Shown here: in pieces, positions 56,828 to 64,000 of the stretch
Position numbering within the stretch: position 1 is the first letter of the stretch
Layout of the letters: each line of letters starts with the position of its first letter
Source: Alphaproteobacteria bacterium Ga0077535
GTDB lineage: Bacteria > Pseudomonadota > Alphaproteobacteria > Caulobacterales > Aquidulcibacteraceae
Length of the DNA: 64,000 nucleotides
Assembly: GCA_001464425.1 (NCBI GenBank)
Contig: LNEK01000020.1
Coordinates: 512,140-576,139 of the forward strand
Direction of reading: 5' to 3'
Notes under the pieces: model-generated
The model's input: the letters and a program-made list of their open reading frames with translations, nothing else
Databases searched by the model: none
Told to the model about the DNA's origin: nothing
Program-made: the position numbers and the translations under genes

Positions 56828-58177
56828 TTAAGCGGCGGCCCGCACCGCGTCAGTGGCCTGCAGGCGCGACGGCACGACCAACGTGAACGTCGACCCCGAG
56901 CCCAACTCGCTGACGACCTTCAGTTCGCCGCCGAGCGCCACCGCGATGCGTTGCGCGATCGAGAGGCCAAGGCCCATCCCGCCGGCAGCTCGCGTGCTAG
57001 AGCTATCAAGCTGCGTGAACGGCATAAACACCCGCGCCAAATCAGCGCCAGCGATGCCTAAGCCGGTGTCGGACACCGAGATCGAAAGACAATCCCGCCC
57101 ATCCACCACTTCGCACTCCGCAGTGACCGCGATCAGGCCATTCGACGTAAACTTCACCGCATTCGAAAGCAGCGCCGACAAACAAACAGAGAGCTTTGCA
57201 CCATCGGTATGCGCACGATCTGCGCCAGCGCTCACACGCAACGACACACGATTTCCGTTCGCACGCGCATCGTCTTGGACCGCGTTTACCGCATCTTCGA
57301 TCAGTTTGCGCACATCGAGATCGCGCGGCGCGAGGCTTTCCTGACCTGCGTCGATACTGGAGAGATTGAGGATTTGATCAATCAGGCCGAGCAAATGCCG
57401 CGCCGACCCAGTGATCTTGTTGGCGTCATCAGCCAATTCGGTGCGGCCTTCGGCAACGAGATCCTCGTTGATGATTTCGGCGTAACCAATCACGGCGTTC
57501 AGCGGCGTGCGCAATTCGTGCGTCATCACCGCCAGGAATTCAGACTTTGCCCGGTTCGCTTCCTCCGCCTCGGCGCGTTTGGCTTCGGACTCGAGCGCGC
57601 GCTCCTTGGCCTGCCGATGCGCTTCTTTAAGCCCAGTGACCATACGCCCGTTATAAAGCGCAGCCCGGATGACATAAGCAAAGAAGCCTGCCGCGCCACA
57701 CGCAGCGCCGATCGCGCCCATCAGCGCGTCAGCGGGCCCCGGCTGAAACGGCATAAACGCCATTGCCAACAAACACAAAGTCGCCGGCGCCGCTGTGATC
57801 AGCATGAAGCCCGGCGCTTGAAACAAGAACAGCATGACGCTGACCAAAGCGCTCGCGGCCATCAAAGCTGAAAGCACACGACCAGGCCCGCCGCCATAAG
57901 CAGCGAGATAAAGTGTCATGGCCGAAAAAATCGCGATCGAAAACGCGCAGCCCCAGACGAACATCGCGCCGGATGTCCGGCGTTCGCTTTGCCCGCGTGT
58001 CTCAAGATAACTTTGGCCCAGCATGGCGTCGAAACCGCTCGACACCGCCACCGCCAGGAACCAACCGAATCCAACTGCAAACGAGTCGAGCACGAACGAC
58101 GCGCCCACCGCAAACAGCGTCCCGACACCCATCCGCCAGCGCCAGCTCGATACGTGAGCCCGCGCAGCGGCGAACAT
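56828..58177 (-). CDS. Orphan membrane sensor histidine kinase
   Basis: About 449 residues from the ATG at 58177, with CAGGA seven bases before it; a TTG twelve codons upstream is possible. Six membrane helices (about 15-185) with short loops form the sensor, followed by a charged coiled coil (EAHRQAKERALESEAKRAEA), HisKA box FLAVMTHELRTPLNAVIGYA with His220, and an ATPase with NAVKFTSNG, DTGLGIAG and GGMGLGLSIAQ. It resembles DivL/PleC-style alphaproteobacterial kinases in the HisKA box, but the stimulus is unknown. No response regulator is adjacent. Confidence 0.88.
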   Translation of the reverse strand: MFAAARAHVSSWRWRMGVGTLFAVGASFVLDSFAVGFGWFLAVAVSSGFDAMLGQSYLETRGQSERRTSGAMFVWGCAFSIAIFSAMTLYLAAYGGGPGRVLSALMAASALVSVMLFLFQAPGFMLITAAPATLCLLAMAFMPFQPGPADALMGAIGAACGAAGFFAYVIRAALYNGRMVTGLKEAHRQAKERALESEAKRAEAEEANRAKSEFLAVMTHELRTPLNAVIGYAEIINEDLVAEGRTELADDANKITGSARHLLGLIDQILNLSSIDAGQESLAPRDLDVRKLIEDAVNAVQDDARANGNRVSLRVSAGADRAHTDGAKLSVCLSALLSNAVKFTSNGLIAVTAECEVVDGRDCLSISVSDTGLGIAGADLARVFMPFTQLDSSSTRAAGGMGLGLSIAQRIAVALGGELKVVSELGSGSTFTLVVPSRLQATDAVRAAA

Positions 58178-58324
58178 CGTTGGATCCTGAAAATTGATCA
58201 CAACAAACCTCAACCAGCAGTGGCGAAAATAGCGGTTGGTGCTTGCGTTTAGATTAACCGGAACCAGAAAGATGATTACGAAACTTAAGGCCGTTTAACG
58301 CTTGGAGCCGCGCGTGGTCCTGAC

Positions 58325-59419
58325 ATGAGTGATTTCGACGCCGCCATCGTTGGCGCCGGCGCGGTGGGGCTCGCCTGCGGCTATGCGTTGGCGAAGCGTG
58401 GCCAAAGCGTGCTGGTCATCGAACGCGAGGGCCGCATCGGCGCTGGCGTTTCATCGCGCAATTCCGAGGTCATCCATGCCGGGCTGCATTACGCCACCGG
58501 CTCACTAAAGGCGCGACTCTGCGTCGAAGGCCGCCGCGCGCTCTACGATTTCCTCGCGGCGCACAATGTCGCTTTCGACAAATGCGGCAAGCTCATCGTC
58601 GCCACCGAGGAGAGCGAAATCCCCGCGCTTGAGCGACTGGCAGCGCAAGGTGAAGTCAACGGCGTCGAAGGCGTGCGCTGGCTCGATGGCGCCGAAGCAC
58701 GCGCGCTTGAGCCCGAGCTCAAAGCCGTCGCGGCGCTGGAGTCACGCGAGAGCGGCGTGTTCGACGCGCATGGCTACATGGACGCGCTCGAAGGCGAGAT
58801 CGAAGCGCATGGTGGTGCGGTCGTTCTGAAATCGCCGTTTCTTGGCGCAGCGCCATCGGCGGACGGCTGGAGCATCCGCGTCGGCGGGGATGCGCCGACG
58901 ACCATCTCGGCGCGCCTTCTCATCAACGCCGCCGGCCTCGGCGCCCAAGCTTGCGCGCGCACCATCGAGAGCCTTCCATCGGCTCGCATTCCGGCGCTAC
59001 ACTTCGGCAAAGGCAATTACTTTGCGCTGCAGGGGGCCAAGGCGCCGTTCTCGCGGCTGATCTATCCGCCGCCGATCCCGGGCGCGCTCGGCACACATTA
59101 TCGGCGCGACCTCGGCGGCGTCGCCCGCTTTGGGCCGGACCTCGAATGGGTGGCGGAAGAAAACTACGCCGTCGATCCCGCACGCGCTGAAGGCTTCTAC
59201 GCCACCATCCGCCGTTTCTGGCCCGCGCTGCCTGACGGCGCCCTCGCGGCCGACTATTCCGGCATCCGACCCAAGCTCCACGGGCCAGGCGAAACGCAGG
59301 GCGATTTCGTCATTGATGACAGTGTGGCCAGACTCGTTTGCCTTTTCGGCATCGAAAGCCCCGGGCTCACCTCATCGCTCGCCATTGGCGAAGAGGTGGC
59401 GCGGCGGCTTGACGTTTGA
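58325..59419 (+). CDS. FAD-dependent oxidoreductase, L-2-hydroxyglutarate oxidase-like
   Basis: The 364-residue DAO-family flavoprotein has the dinucleotide motif AAIVGAGAVGLACGYALAKRG and ERE at the end of the first beta-alpha-beta unit. GAGVSSRNSEVIHAGLHYATGSLKARLC is typical of LhgO/L2HGDH proteins, as are INAAGLGAQACA and the C-terminal GIRPKLHGPGE with GIESPGLTSSLAIGE. The expected reaction is oxidation of L-2-hydroxyglutarate to 2-oxoglutarate, feeding the quinone pool; other 2-hydroxy acids are possible. Stands between a kinase gene and ffh on its own. Confidence 0.87.
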   Translation: MSDFDAAIVGAGAVGLACGYALAKRGQSVLVIEREGRIGAGVSSRNSEVIHAGLHYATGSLKARLCVEGRRALYDFLAAHNVAFDKCGKLIVATEESEIPALERLAAQGEVNGVEGVRWLDGAEARALEPELKAVAALESRESGVFDAHGYMDALEGEIEAHGGAVVLKSPFLGAAPSADGWSIRVGGDAPTTISARLLINAAGLGAQACARTIESLPSARIPALHFGKGNYFALQGAKAPFSRLIYPPPIPGALGTHYRRDLGGVARFGPDLEWVAEENYAVDPARAEGFYATIRRFWPALPDGALAADYSGIRPKLHGPGETQGDFVIDDSVARLVCLFGIESPGLTSSLAIGEEVARRLDV

Positions 59420-59521
59420 CGCTTACCGCTCCGGCAGCTAAAGACCCGCCCACGCGCCAGACTTAAAAGCGCGCTTTGACTGGCACATGACCCCATATCG
59501 GGTCTGGAGGCCGGCGAGGCC

Positions 59522-59549
59522 CCCCGCCCGACGTGATCGTCCGGCGGGG
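59522..59549 (+). promoter_or_regulatory. Hairpin in the ffh leader
   Basis: CCCCGCCCGACG (59522-59533) and CGTCCGGCGGGG (59538-59549) form an 11-pair stem with one C-C mismatch and a TGAT loop, 28 bases before the ffh ATG. The next bases (CTAAAGCGTTTT) are only weakly T-rich, so termination or a transcript-stabilising role are both open. No known riboswitch is recognised. Confidence 0.5.
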
Positions 59550-59577
59550 CTAAAGCGTTTTGGCGTAAGGAGTTTTG

Positions 59578-61044
59578 ATGTTTGAGGCCCTGACAGAGCG
59601 CTTAGGCGGCGTACTCGACAAGCTCACCGGTCGCGGTGCGCTGTCGGATGCGGACGTCGATGCCGCGCTTAGGGAAGTGCGCGTGGCCCTCCTTGAGGCC
59701 GACGTGGCGCTGCCGGTGGTCAAGGACTTCATCGCCAAGGTCAAAACCGAAGCGGTAGGCGAAGCTGTCATCAAGGCGGTCAAGCCCGGCCAGCAGGTCG
59801 TGAAGATCGTCTACGATACGCTAGTCGAGACGCTCGGCGGTGAAGGCCCGCCCGAGGGCCTGCGCGTCCACGGCGAGCCGCCAAACGTCATCATGATGGC
59901 CGGCCTCCAAGGCTCCGGCAAAACCACCACCACCGCCAAGCTCGCGCTACGCCTCACGAAAACCGACAAGCGCCGCGTACTGATGGCCTCGCTCGACACG
60001 CGCCGCCCGGCGGCGATGGAGCAGCTGGCGACGCTCGGCAAAAACATCGGCGTTGACGTTCTTCCGATCGTCGCCGGCCAAACGCCGCAGGAAATCGCCA
60101 AGCGCGCGCTGCAGTCGGCGCGTTTGAGCGGTCATGACGTCCTCATCCTCGATACCGCCGGTCGCACGACGCTCGACGACGAGATGATGGATGAGGCCGC
60201 CTCGGTCGCGAAGATCGCGACGCCCGGCGAAATCTTGCTGGTCGCGGACAGCCTCACCGGCCAAGACGCGGTCGAAACCGCCAAGCGCTTCCACGAACGG
60301 CTGCCGCTGACCGGCCTCGTACTCACCCGCGCGGACGGCGACGGCCGCGGCGGCGCAGCGCTGTCAATGCGCGCCGTCACCGGTCTGCCGATCAAGTTCC
60401 TCGGCATGGGCGAGCGCGCCGAAGCGTTGGAGCCGTTCGACGCCCAACGCATCGCCGGCCGCATCCTCGGCCAGGGCGACATCGTCGGTCTCGTTGAAAA
60501 GGCGGTCGAAAATGTCGATCGCGCCGAAGCGGAAAAGCTCGCGAAGAAGATGGCCAAGGGCCGCTTCGATTTCGACGATATGGAAAAGCAGCTCGGTCAG
60601 CTCATCCAGATCGGCGGCCTGAAGGGCGTTATGGGCATGCTGCCCGGCGTCCAAAAGATGAAAAACCAGATCAGCGAAGCTTCGCTCGACGACAAACAGA
60701 TCCACCGCCAGATCGCGATCATCCGCTCCATGACGAAGGCGGAGCGCGCCAAGCCGGACTTGCTCAATGGCCGCCGCCGCGCCCGGATCGCCAAAGGCGC
60801 CGGCGTCCAGGTCGTGGAGGTCAACCGCCTCCTCAAGATGCACCGCAACATGGCCGACATGGCGAAGGCCATGGGCAAAGGCAAGATGCCCTTCGGCATG
60901 CCTGGAATGGGTGGCGGGATGCCGTCACCCGAGCAGTTAAAGCAGCTCGGTTCGGGGAAAACCCTACCGGGTCTTAACCCTTCTGGTCTGTCCGGTTTGC
61001 CGGGCGGATTGCCGGGACTTCCCGGAAGCGACAAAAAAAGCTAA
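59578..61044 (+). CDS. ffh: Signal recognition particle protein Ffh
   Basis: The 488-residue GTPase has the NG domain with G1 GLQGSGKT (109-116), [11 protein letters not shown], the [11 protein letters not shown] motif and [14 protein letters not shown], then the Met-rich M domain that binds 4.5S RNA and signal sequences ([20 protein letters not shown] and following). GTP-dependent targeting of inner-membrane proteins is its role. TAAGGAG lies five bases before the ATG at 59578. First gene of ffh-rpsP-rimM-trmD, the standard order. Confidence 0.96.
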   Translation: MFEALTERLGGVLDKLTGRGALSDADVDAALREVRVALLEADVALPVVKDFIAKVKTEAVGEAVIKAVKPGQQVVKIVYDTLVETLGGEGPPEGLRVHGEPPNVIMMAGLQGSGKTTTTAKLALRLTKTDKRRVLMASLDTRRPAAMEQLATLGKNIGVDVLPIVAGQTPQEIAKRALQSARLSGHDVLILDTAGRTTLDDEMMDEAASVAKIATPGEILLVADSLTGQDAVETAKRFHERLPLTGLVLTRADGDGRGGAALSMRAVTGLPIKFLGMGERAEALEPFDAQRIAGRILGQGDIVGLVEKAVENVDRAEAEKLAKKMAKGRFDFDDMEKQLGQLIQIGGLKGVMGMLPGVQKMKNQISEASLDDKQIHRQIAIIRSMTKAERAKPDLLNGRRRARIAKGAGVQVVEVNRLLKMHRNMADMAKAMGKGKMPFGMPGMGGGMPSPEQLKQLGSGKTLPGLNPSGLSGLPGGLPGLPGSDKKS

Positions 61045-61067
61045 GAGTTCAAAGGAGAAGCAGCAGA

Positions 61068-61430
61068 ATGTCCCTGAAAATCCGTCTCGCCCGTGGTGGC
61101 GCCAAAAAGCGCCCGTACTACTCAATCGTGGTAGCGGACAGCCGTAGCCCGCGTGATGGGCGTTTCATCGAGAAAGTCGGCACGTACAACCCTATCTTGA
61201 AGTCGGATGACCCAAACCGGGTCCTGCTGAAGCTCGATCGGATTCAAGACTGGATGTCGAAGGGCGCCCTGCCGACCGACCGCGTTGCGCGGTTCCTCGA
61301 TCAGGCCGGCGTCATGAAGCGTGAAACCCGCAGCAACCCAAACAAGGCCCAGCCCGGCAAGAAGATGACCGAGCGTGCAGAAGAGCGCGCCAAGGCATCG
61401 TCAGCAGGCGAGGCCGCCCCGGAGGCGTAA
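61068..61430 (+). CDS. rpsP: 30S ribosomal protein S16
   Basis: The 120-residue protein begins [34 protein letters not shown], the S16 core of about 80 residues, then a basic C-terminal tail ([21 protein letters not shown]), usual in alphaproteobacteria. AAAGGAG precedes the ATG by ten bases. The gene is highly expressed and seven bases upstream of the rimM start, so the two share a transcript and possibly coupled translation. Confidence 0.95.
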   Translation: MSLKIRLARGGAKKRPYYSIVVADSRSPRDGRFIEKVGTYNPILKSDDPNRVLLKLDRIQDWMSKGALPTDRVARFLDQAGVMKRETRSNPNKAQPGKKMTERAEERAKASSAGEAAPEA

Positions 61431-61437
61431 GAAACCG

Positions 61438-62736
61438 TTGCCCGATAAGAAGTCCGCTTTGACCAAGCCCAAGGCCAACGCACCCGCGGCTAAGCCGGCG
61501 CCCGCCAAGAAGGCGCCGCCGGCTGCACGCCGCGAAGCCCCCCCGGCAGCCAAAAAGGCGCCGGCGAAGGCTGCTGCTCCAAAAAAGGCGGCGCCGGCCC
61601 CCAAGGCCGCGCCACCTGCAAAGAGCGCCGCCAAAGCGCCGCCGCCAGCCAAGGCCGCAACCAAGACTGCGCCAAAGCCAGCGCCCGCCGGTGCGAAGAA
61701 GCCTGAGCCGAAACCAGGCCCAAAGGCGGACGAGAAGGTCAAAGCGGCAGCGAAGGCGACAAAGCCAGAGGTGAAGGCTGCGAATCCAGCGCCGAAGGCC
61801 GAAGCGAAAGCCAAGCCGGACGCGGCGAAGCCGGAGCCGAAAGCCAAAGCTAAGCCTGAAGCAAAGGCGAAGGTCGAAGCGAAGGTCGAGGCGAAGAAGC
61901 CAGCGGCCAAAGTGAAGCCGCCGGCAGAGCCCAAGCCCGCACCGGCGCCGAAGGTAAAAGCGGAAAAGCCACCCAAGGCTCCAAAACCGCCCAAACCCCC
62001 GAAGCCGCCGAAACTCGCGCCGGTCGCGGCTGCACTAGCTAAGCCGATGCCGGCGAAGCCGATGGCAGTTGCCGCCGGCCGCGCTCAGCCGATTGCGCGC
62101 ACGCCAATCCTGACGCCGGTTCGCGTTGCGCCGAAGCCGCTCGCCACGCCGAAGCCGGCTGTAGAGCCAGAACTTGTAGGAGACTCGCAAGCCGTGCCCA
62201 CCTTCAAAGGTAAGACCGGCAGCGCCAAGGGCATGGTTATGGTCGGCGCGATCGCCGGCGCATTCGGCGTCAAAGGCGAAGTGCGCCTGCGCGCCTTCAC
62301 CGACAAGAACGAAGGCGTCATCGCCTACGGCCCGCTTTACGGCGAAGACGGCAAGATCCTTCTGAAGCCAAAGAGCTGGCGCGAACTGAAGGACGGCGTC
62401 GCCGTCGTCGCGCCGGAAATCAAGACGCGTGAAGAAGCCGAAGCAATGAAGGGCCAAAAGCTCTTTGTACCGCGCGCCAATCTGCCGGCGACGGCGGAAG
62501 ACGAGTTCTACGTTGTCGACCTGCTCGGCTCGCGCGCCGAAGCGCTCGACGGCACGGTGCTCGGCGACATCGTCGCGGTTTGGAATTTCGGCGCTGGCGA
62601 CATCCTTGAATATAAGCCGCCGAATGGCGGGCCGAACGTGCGCATCACGTTCACCAAGGAAACGGTGCCGCATGTCGATCTCGGCGCCCGCCGCGTCGTC
62701 ATTGATCCGCCTGCGCCGGAGCCGGTGGGCAAATAA
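61438..62736 (+). CDS. rimM: 16S rRNA-processing protein RimM with a 265-residue Ala/Lys/Pro-rich N-terminal extension
   Basis: The RimM core occupies about the last 165 residues: MVGAIAGAFGVKGEVRLRAFTD, then PLYGEDGK, GQKLFVPRANLPA and the PRC-like domain EFYVVDLLGSRAEALDGTVLG, DILEYKP, ETVPHVDLGARRVVID. Ahead of it lie about 265 low-complexity residues (repeats of AKP, KAEAKAK, KPPKPPKPPK). I chose the TTG at 61438, seven bases after rpsP and behind GGAGG; an internal ATG at 62233 would give a normal RimM, with a poorly spaced AAGG. RimM helps assemble the 30S head. A programmed or alternative start cannot be excluded. Confidence 0.9.
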   Translation: MPDKKSALTKPKANAPAAKPAPAKKAPPAARREAPPAAKKAPAKAAAPKKAAPAPKAAPPAKSAAKAPPPAKAATKTAPKPAPAGAKKPEPKPGPKADEKVKAAAKATKPEVKAANPAPKAEAKAKPDAAKPEPKAKAKPEAKAKVEAKVEAKKPAAKVKPPAEPKPAPAPKVKAEKPPKAPKPPKPPKPPKLAPVAAALAKPMPAKPMAVAAGRAQPIARTPILTPVRVAPKPLATPKPAVEPELVGDSQAVPTFKGKTGSAKGMVMVGAIAGAFGVKGEVRLRAFTDKNEGVIAYGPLYGEDGKILLKPKSWRELKDGVAVVAPEIKTREEAEAMKGQKLFVPRANLPATAEDEFYVVDLLGSRAEALDGTVLGDIVAVWNFGAGDILEYKPPNGGPNVRITFTKETVPHVDLGARRVVIDPPAPEPVGK

Positions 62737-62760
62737 GCGCATCGCAAGTACGGTGCGCTG

Positions 62761-63447
62761 ATGTTCGCAGCGTCTGTCATCACGCTTTTTCCTGAAGCGT
62801 TTCCGGGCACGCTCGGCGTTTCGCTGATCGGCAAAGCGCTGCGTGATGGCGCGTGGACGCTAGACACGGTGCAGCTGCGCGATTTCGGGCTAGGTCAGCA
62901 CAAGAATATCGACGACACGCCCGCTGGCGGCGGCGCAGGCATGGTGATCCGCGCTGACGTGGCGGCCGCGGCGATCGACTCGATCCCGCGCAACGATCGC
63001 CCGCTCATCTATCTTTCGCCACGGGGCAAGCAGCTCAGCCAAGCCATGGCGCAGGAATGGTCCGCCGGACCGGGCGTCATCCTGCTCTGCGGCCGCTTCG
63101 AAGGCCTGGATGAGCGCGTCATCGAAGCGCGCGGCATGCAGGAGGTGGCTGTAGGCGAAGCGGTGCTTGCGGGCGGCGAAGCGGCGGCGATGGTGTTGCT
63201 GGAAGCGTGCGTGCGGCTCCTGCCCGGTGTGCTCGGCAACGCCAGCTCCACGATCGAAGAAAGCTTCAGCGACGGTCTGCTCGAGCATCCGCAGTACACA
63301 CGGCCACGCGAATGGGAGGGTCGCGCGATCCCGGATGTGTTGCTCGGCGGCGACCACGCCAAGATCGAGGCCTGGCGGCGTGCTGAGCGCGAACGCCTCA
63401 CCGCCCAAAGACGGCCCGATTTGAAGGGCACCCGCTCTGGCGACTAA
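62761..63447 (+). CDS. trmD: tRNA (guanine-37-N1)-methyltransferase
   Basis: The 228-residue SPOUT enzyme methylates G37 of tRNAs reading CNN codons, preventing +1 slippage. It has the knot segments SVITLFPEAFPGTLGVSL, LRDFGLGQHKNIDDTPAGGG, IYLSPRGKQLSQ, LLCGRFEGLDERVIEAR and the C-terminal PEWEGR-type sequence. The start is ATG 62761. Third enzyme of the rpsP-rimM-trmD unit; rplS normally follows, and would lie just beyond the window behind a promoter at 63970. Confidence 0.95.
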   Translation: MFAASVITLFPEAFPGTLGVSLIGKALRDGAWTLDTVQLRDFGLGQHKNIDDTPAGGGAGMVIRADVAAAAIDSIPRNDRPLIYLSPRGKQLSQAMAQEWSAGPGVILLCGRFEGLDERVIEARGMQEVAVGEAVLAGGEAAAMVLLEACVRLLPGVLGNASSTIEESFSDGLLEHPQYTRPREWEGRAIPDVLLGGDHAKIEAWRRAERERLTAQRRPDLKGTRSGD

Positions 63448-63464
63448 TCAAAGGCCGCTCATGC

Positions 63465-63941
63465 GCTTTCTCGACGCCCGCCGCAGCACAGGAGAGCGCT
63501 CAGGTCGAGCGCGCCGCCGCGGCGCTTTCGGCAATCTGGCGGCCGGTCACAGGGCCGCTGACCGCCGCCTCGATCCAAACCGCCTGCGCCGGGGCCGTCG
63601 AAGAAATGGCCGCGATTGAAGCGGCGCTGCCGCCTGTCCTCGATCCCCAATCGCTCGCCCGGGTGCGCGGCCTTCGCGGCTTCCTCATTGTGCCGACTGG
63701 CGACGATCCGGCCTGGTCCTACTTCTTTCCACCGCTCGACCTCGCCTGGTTTCGGAGTGGCATCGGGGCGATCGCGGTGCTGGACGAGGCCCAGGGCCTC
63801 ATTGGCGTCCGCGACGCCTCGGGCCAGGACATCGCGCTTCAGCTGGGCCGGGCCGGCGAGCACCCGGTTTTGCGCGTCCGCCCACCGGAAGGCGGCGCGC
63901 TGCTGACGTTCGTGGGCTGCGCCCGGAGCGCGGAGACCTGA
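63465..63941 (+). CDS. Exported protein with its start and most of its signal peptide missing
   Basis: An open frame of 158 codons lacks ATG, GTG or TTG until 63606, yet the upstream part reads like a mature protein: AFSTPAAAQESAQVERAA looks like the end of a signal peptide and cleavage site, and WRPVTGPLTAASIQTACAGA continues smoothly into EEMAAIEAALPPVLDPQS. Two cysteines (TAC, VGC) could form a disulfide. An ATG at 63461, out of frame, precedes it; loss of the hydrophobic core with a frameshift explains this. Family not recognised. Fragment only, or an assembly fault. Confidence 0.6.
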   Translation, partial: AFSTPAAAQESAQVERAAAALSAIWRPVTGPLTAASIQTACAGAVEEMAAIEAALPPVLDPQSLARVRGLRGFLIVPTGDDPAWSYFFPPLDLAWFRSGIGAIAVLDEAQGLIGVRDASGQDIALQLGRAGEHPVLRVRPPEGGALLTFVGCARSAET

Positions 63942-63969
63942 CCTGCGGCGAAAGCCGCTACCCACCCCC

Positions 63970-63998
63970 TCGACAGGGGCGCCCGCTTCCCTTATACG
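63970..63998 (+). promoter_or_regulatory. Sigma-70 type promoter at the right edge
   Basis: TCGACA (63970-63975) and TATACG (63993-63998) are spaced by exactly 17 bases. It points out of the window, towards the gene after trmD; by the usual order this would be rplS, which I cannot see. It lies 29 bases after the stop of the exported-protein gene. Confidence 0.55.
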
Positions 63999-64000
63999 CC

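Noticed and set aside
58285..58299. TTAA-N6-TTAAC, resembling a CtrA site upstream of the LhgO-like gene
   Set aside because: The usual CtrA site has a 7-base spacer; this has six, and single TTAAC half-sites are common by chance.

Overview
The window reads as core chromosome of a GC-rich alphaproteobacterium, most likely of the Caulobacterales/Hyphomonadales group. The basis is a conserved alphaproteobacterial run of genes (rpoZ-rsh-pyrE-pdxJ-acpS-lepB-rnc-era-recO-parC), the gyrA-coaD-PPIase-PPIase-queA-tgt operon, the ffh-rpsP-rimM-trmD operon, and two exact alphaproteobacterial LexA boxes (GTTC-N7-GTTC). Taxonomy is inference from gene order and protein style. There is no phage, integron, transposase, CRISPR array, rRNA or tRNA that I can see. 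Coding density is very high and many neighbours overlap by ATGA, GTGA or TGATG.

Layout. 1-7.1 kb: the 3' part of hemB, a receiver protein lacking its phospho-acceptor Asp, a two-gene redox operon, an orphan motB, a padR-pspC stress pair with a clear promoter/operator and terminator, and an M48 protease-lemA pair. 7.1-20.7 kb (mostly minus): parC, recO, era, rnc, lepB, acpS, pdxJ, pyrE, rsh, rpoZ, folK, a TPR lipoprotein, smpB and dapA; a family-5 uracil-DNA glycosylase is on plus. 20.8-34.4 kb: lytic transglycosylase, threonine/serine dehydratase, hrpB (frameshifted tail), a small lipoprotein, tgt-queA, two cyclophilins, coaD, gyrA and a frameshifted sodC. 34.3-42 kb: a DMT transporter, a sulfotransferase-like gene and an LLM oxidoreductase that run through each other with no stop at their junction, then ssb // LexA boxes // DODA dioxygenase-uvrA. 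42-50 kb: tandem paralogous membrane proteins, a HELAH putative metallopeptidase, exported proteins, VOC protein, dapF, and an S9 peptidase lipoprotein. 50-54.5 kb: CBS protein and a KdpDE-like two-component system divergent from kup. 54.5-55.4 kb: the one long gene-free stretch, packed with nested palindromes. 55.4-64 kb: DUF1475 protein, oxyR, a membrane histidine kinase, an LhgO-like oxidase, then ffh-rpsP-rimM-trmD, with rimM carrying about 265 extra N-terminal residues rich in Ala, Lys and Pro, and an exported protein whose start has been lost.

The points most worth a second look are: (1) the SOS-boxed ssb/DODA-uvrA region, which puts a dioxygenase gene inside the SOS response; (2) a KdpDE-type sensor without Kdp ATPase sitting beside kup; (3) the giant low-complexity RimM extension; (4) four separate places where short, probably deleted stretches break genes (hrpB, sodC, sulfotransferase/LLM junction, the gene after trmD), which is either recent decay or an assembly/sequencing fault; (5) the hairpin island at 54.6-55.33 kb; (6) unusual residues in the quinolone-binding region of both GyrA and ParC and at the zinc site of Tgt. 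I found no convincing wholly new multi-gene system.
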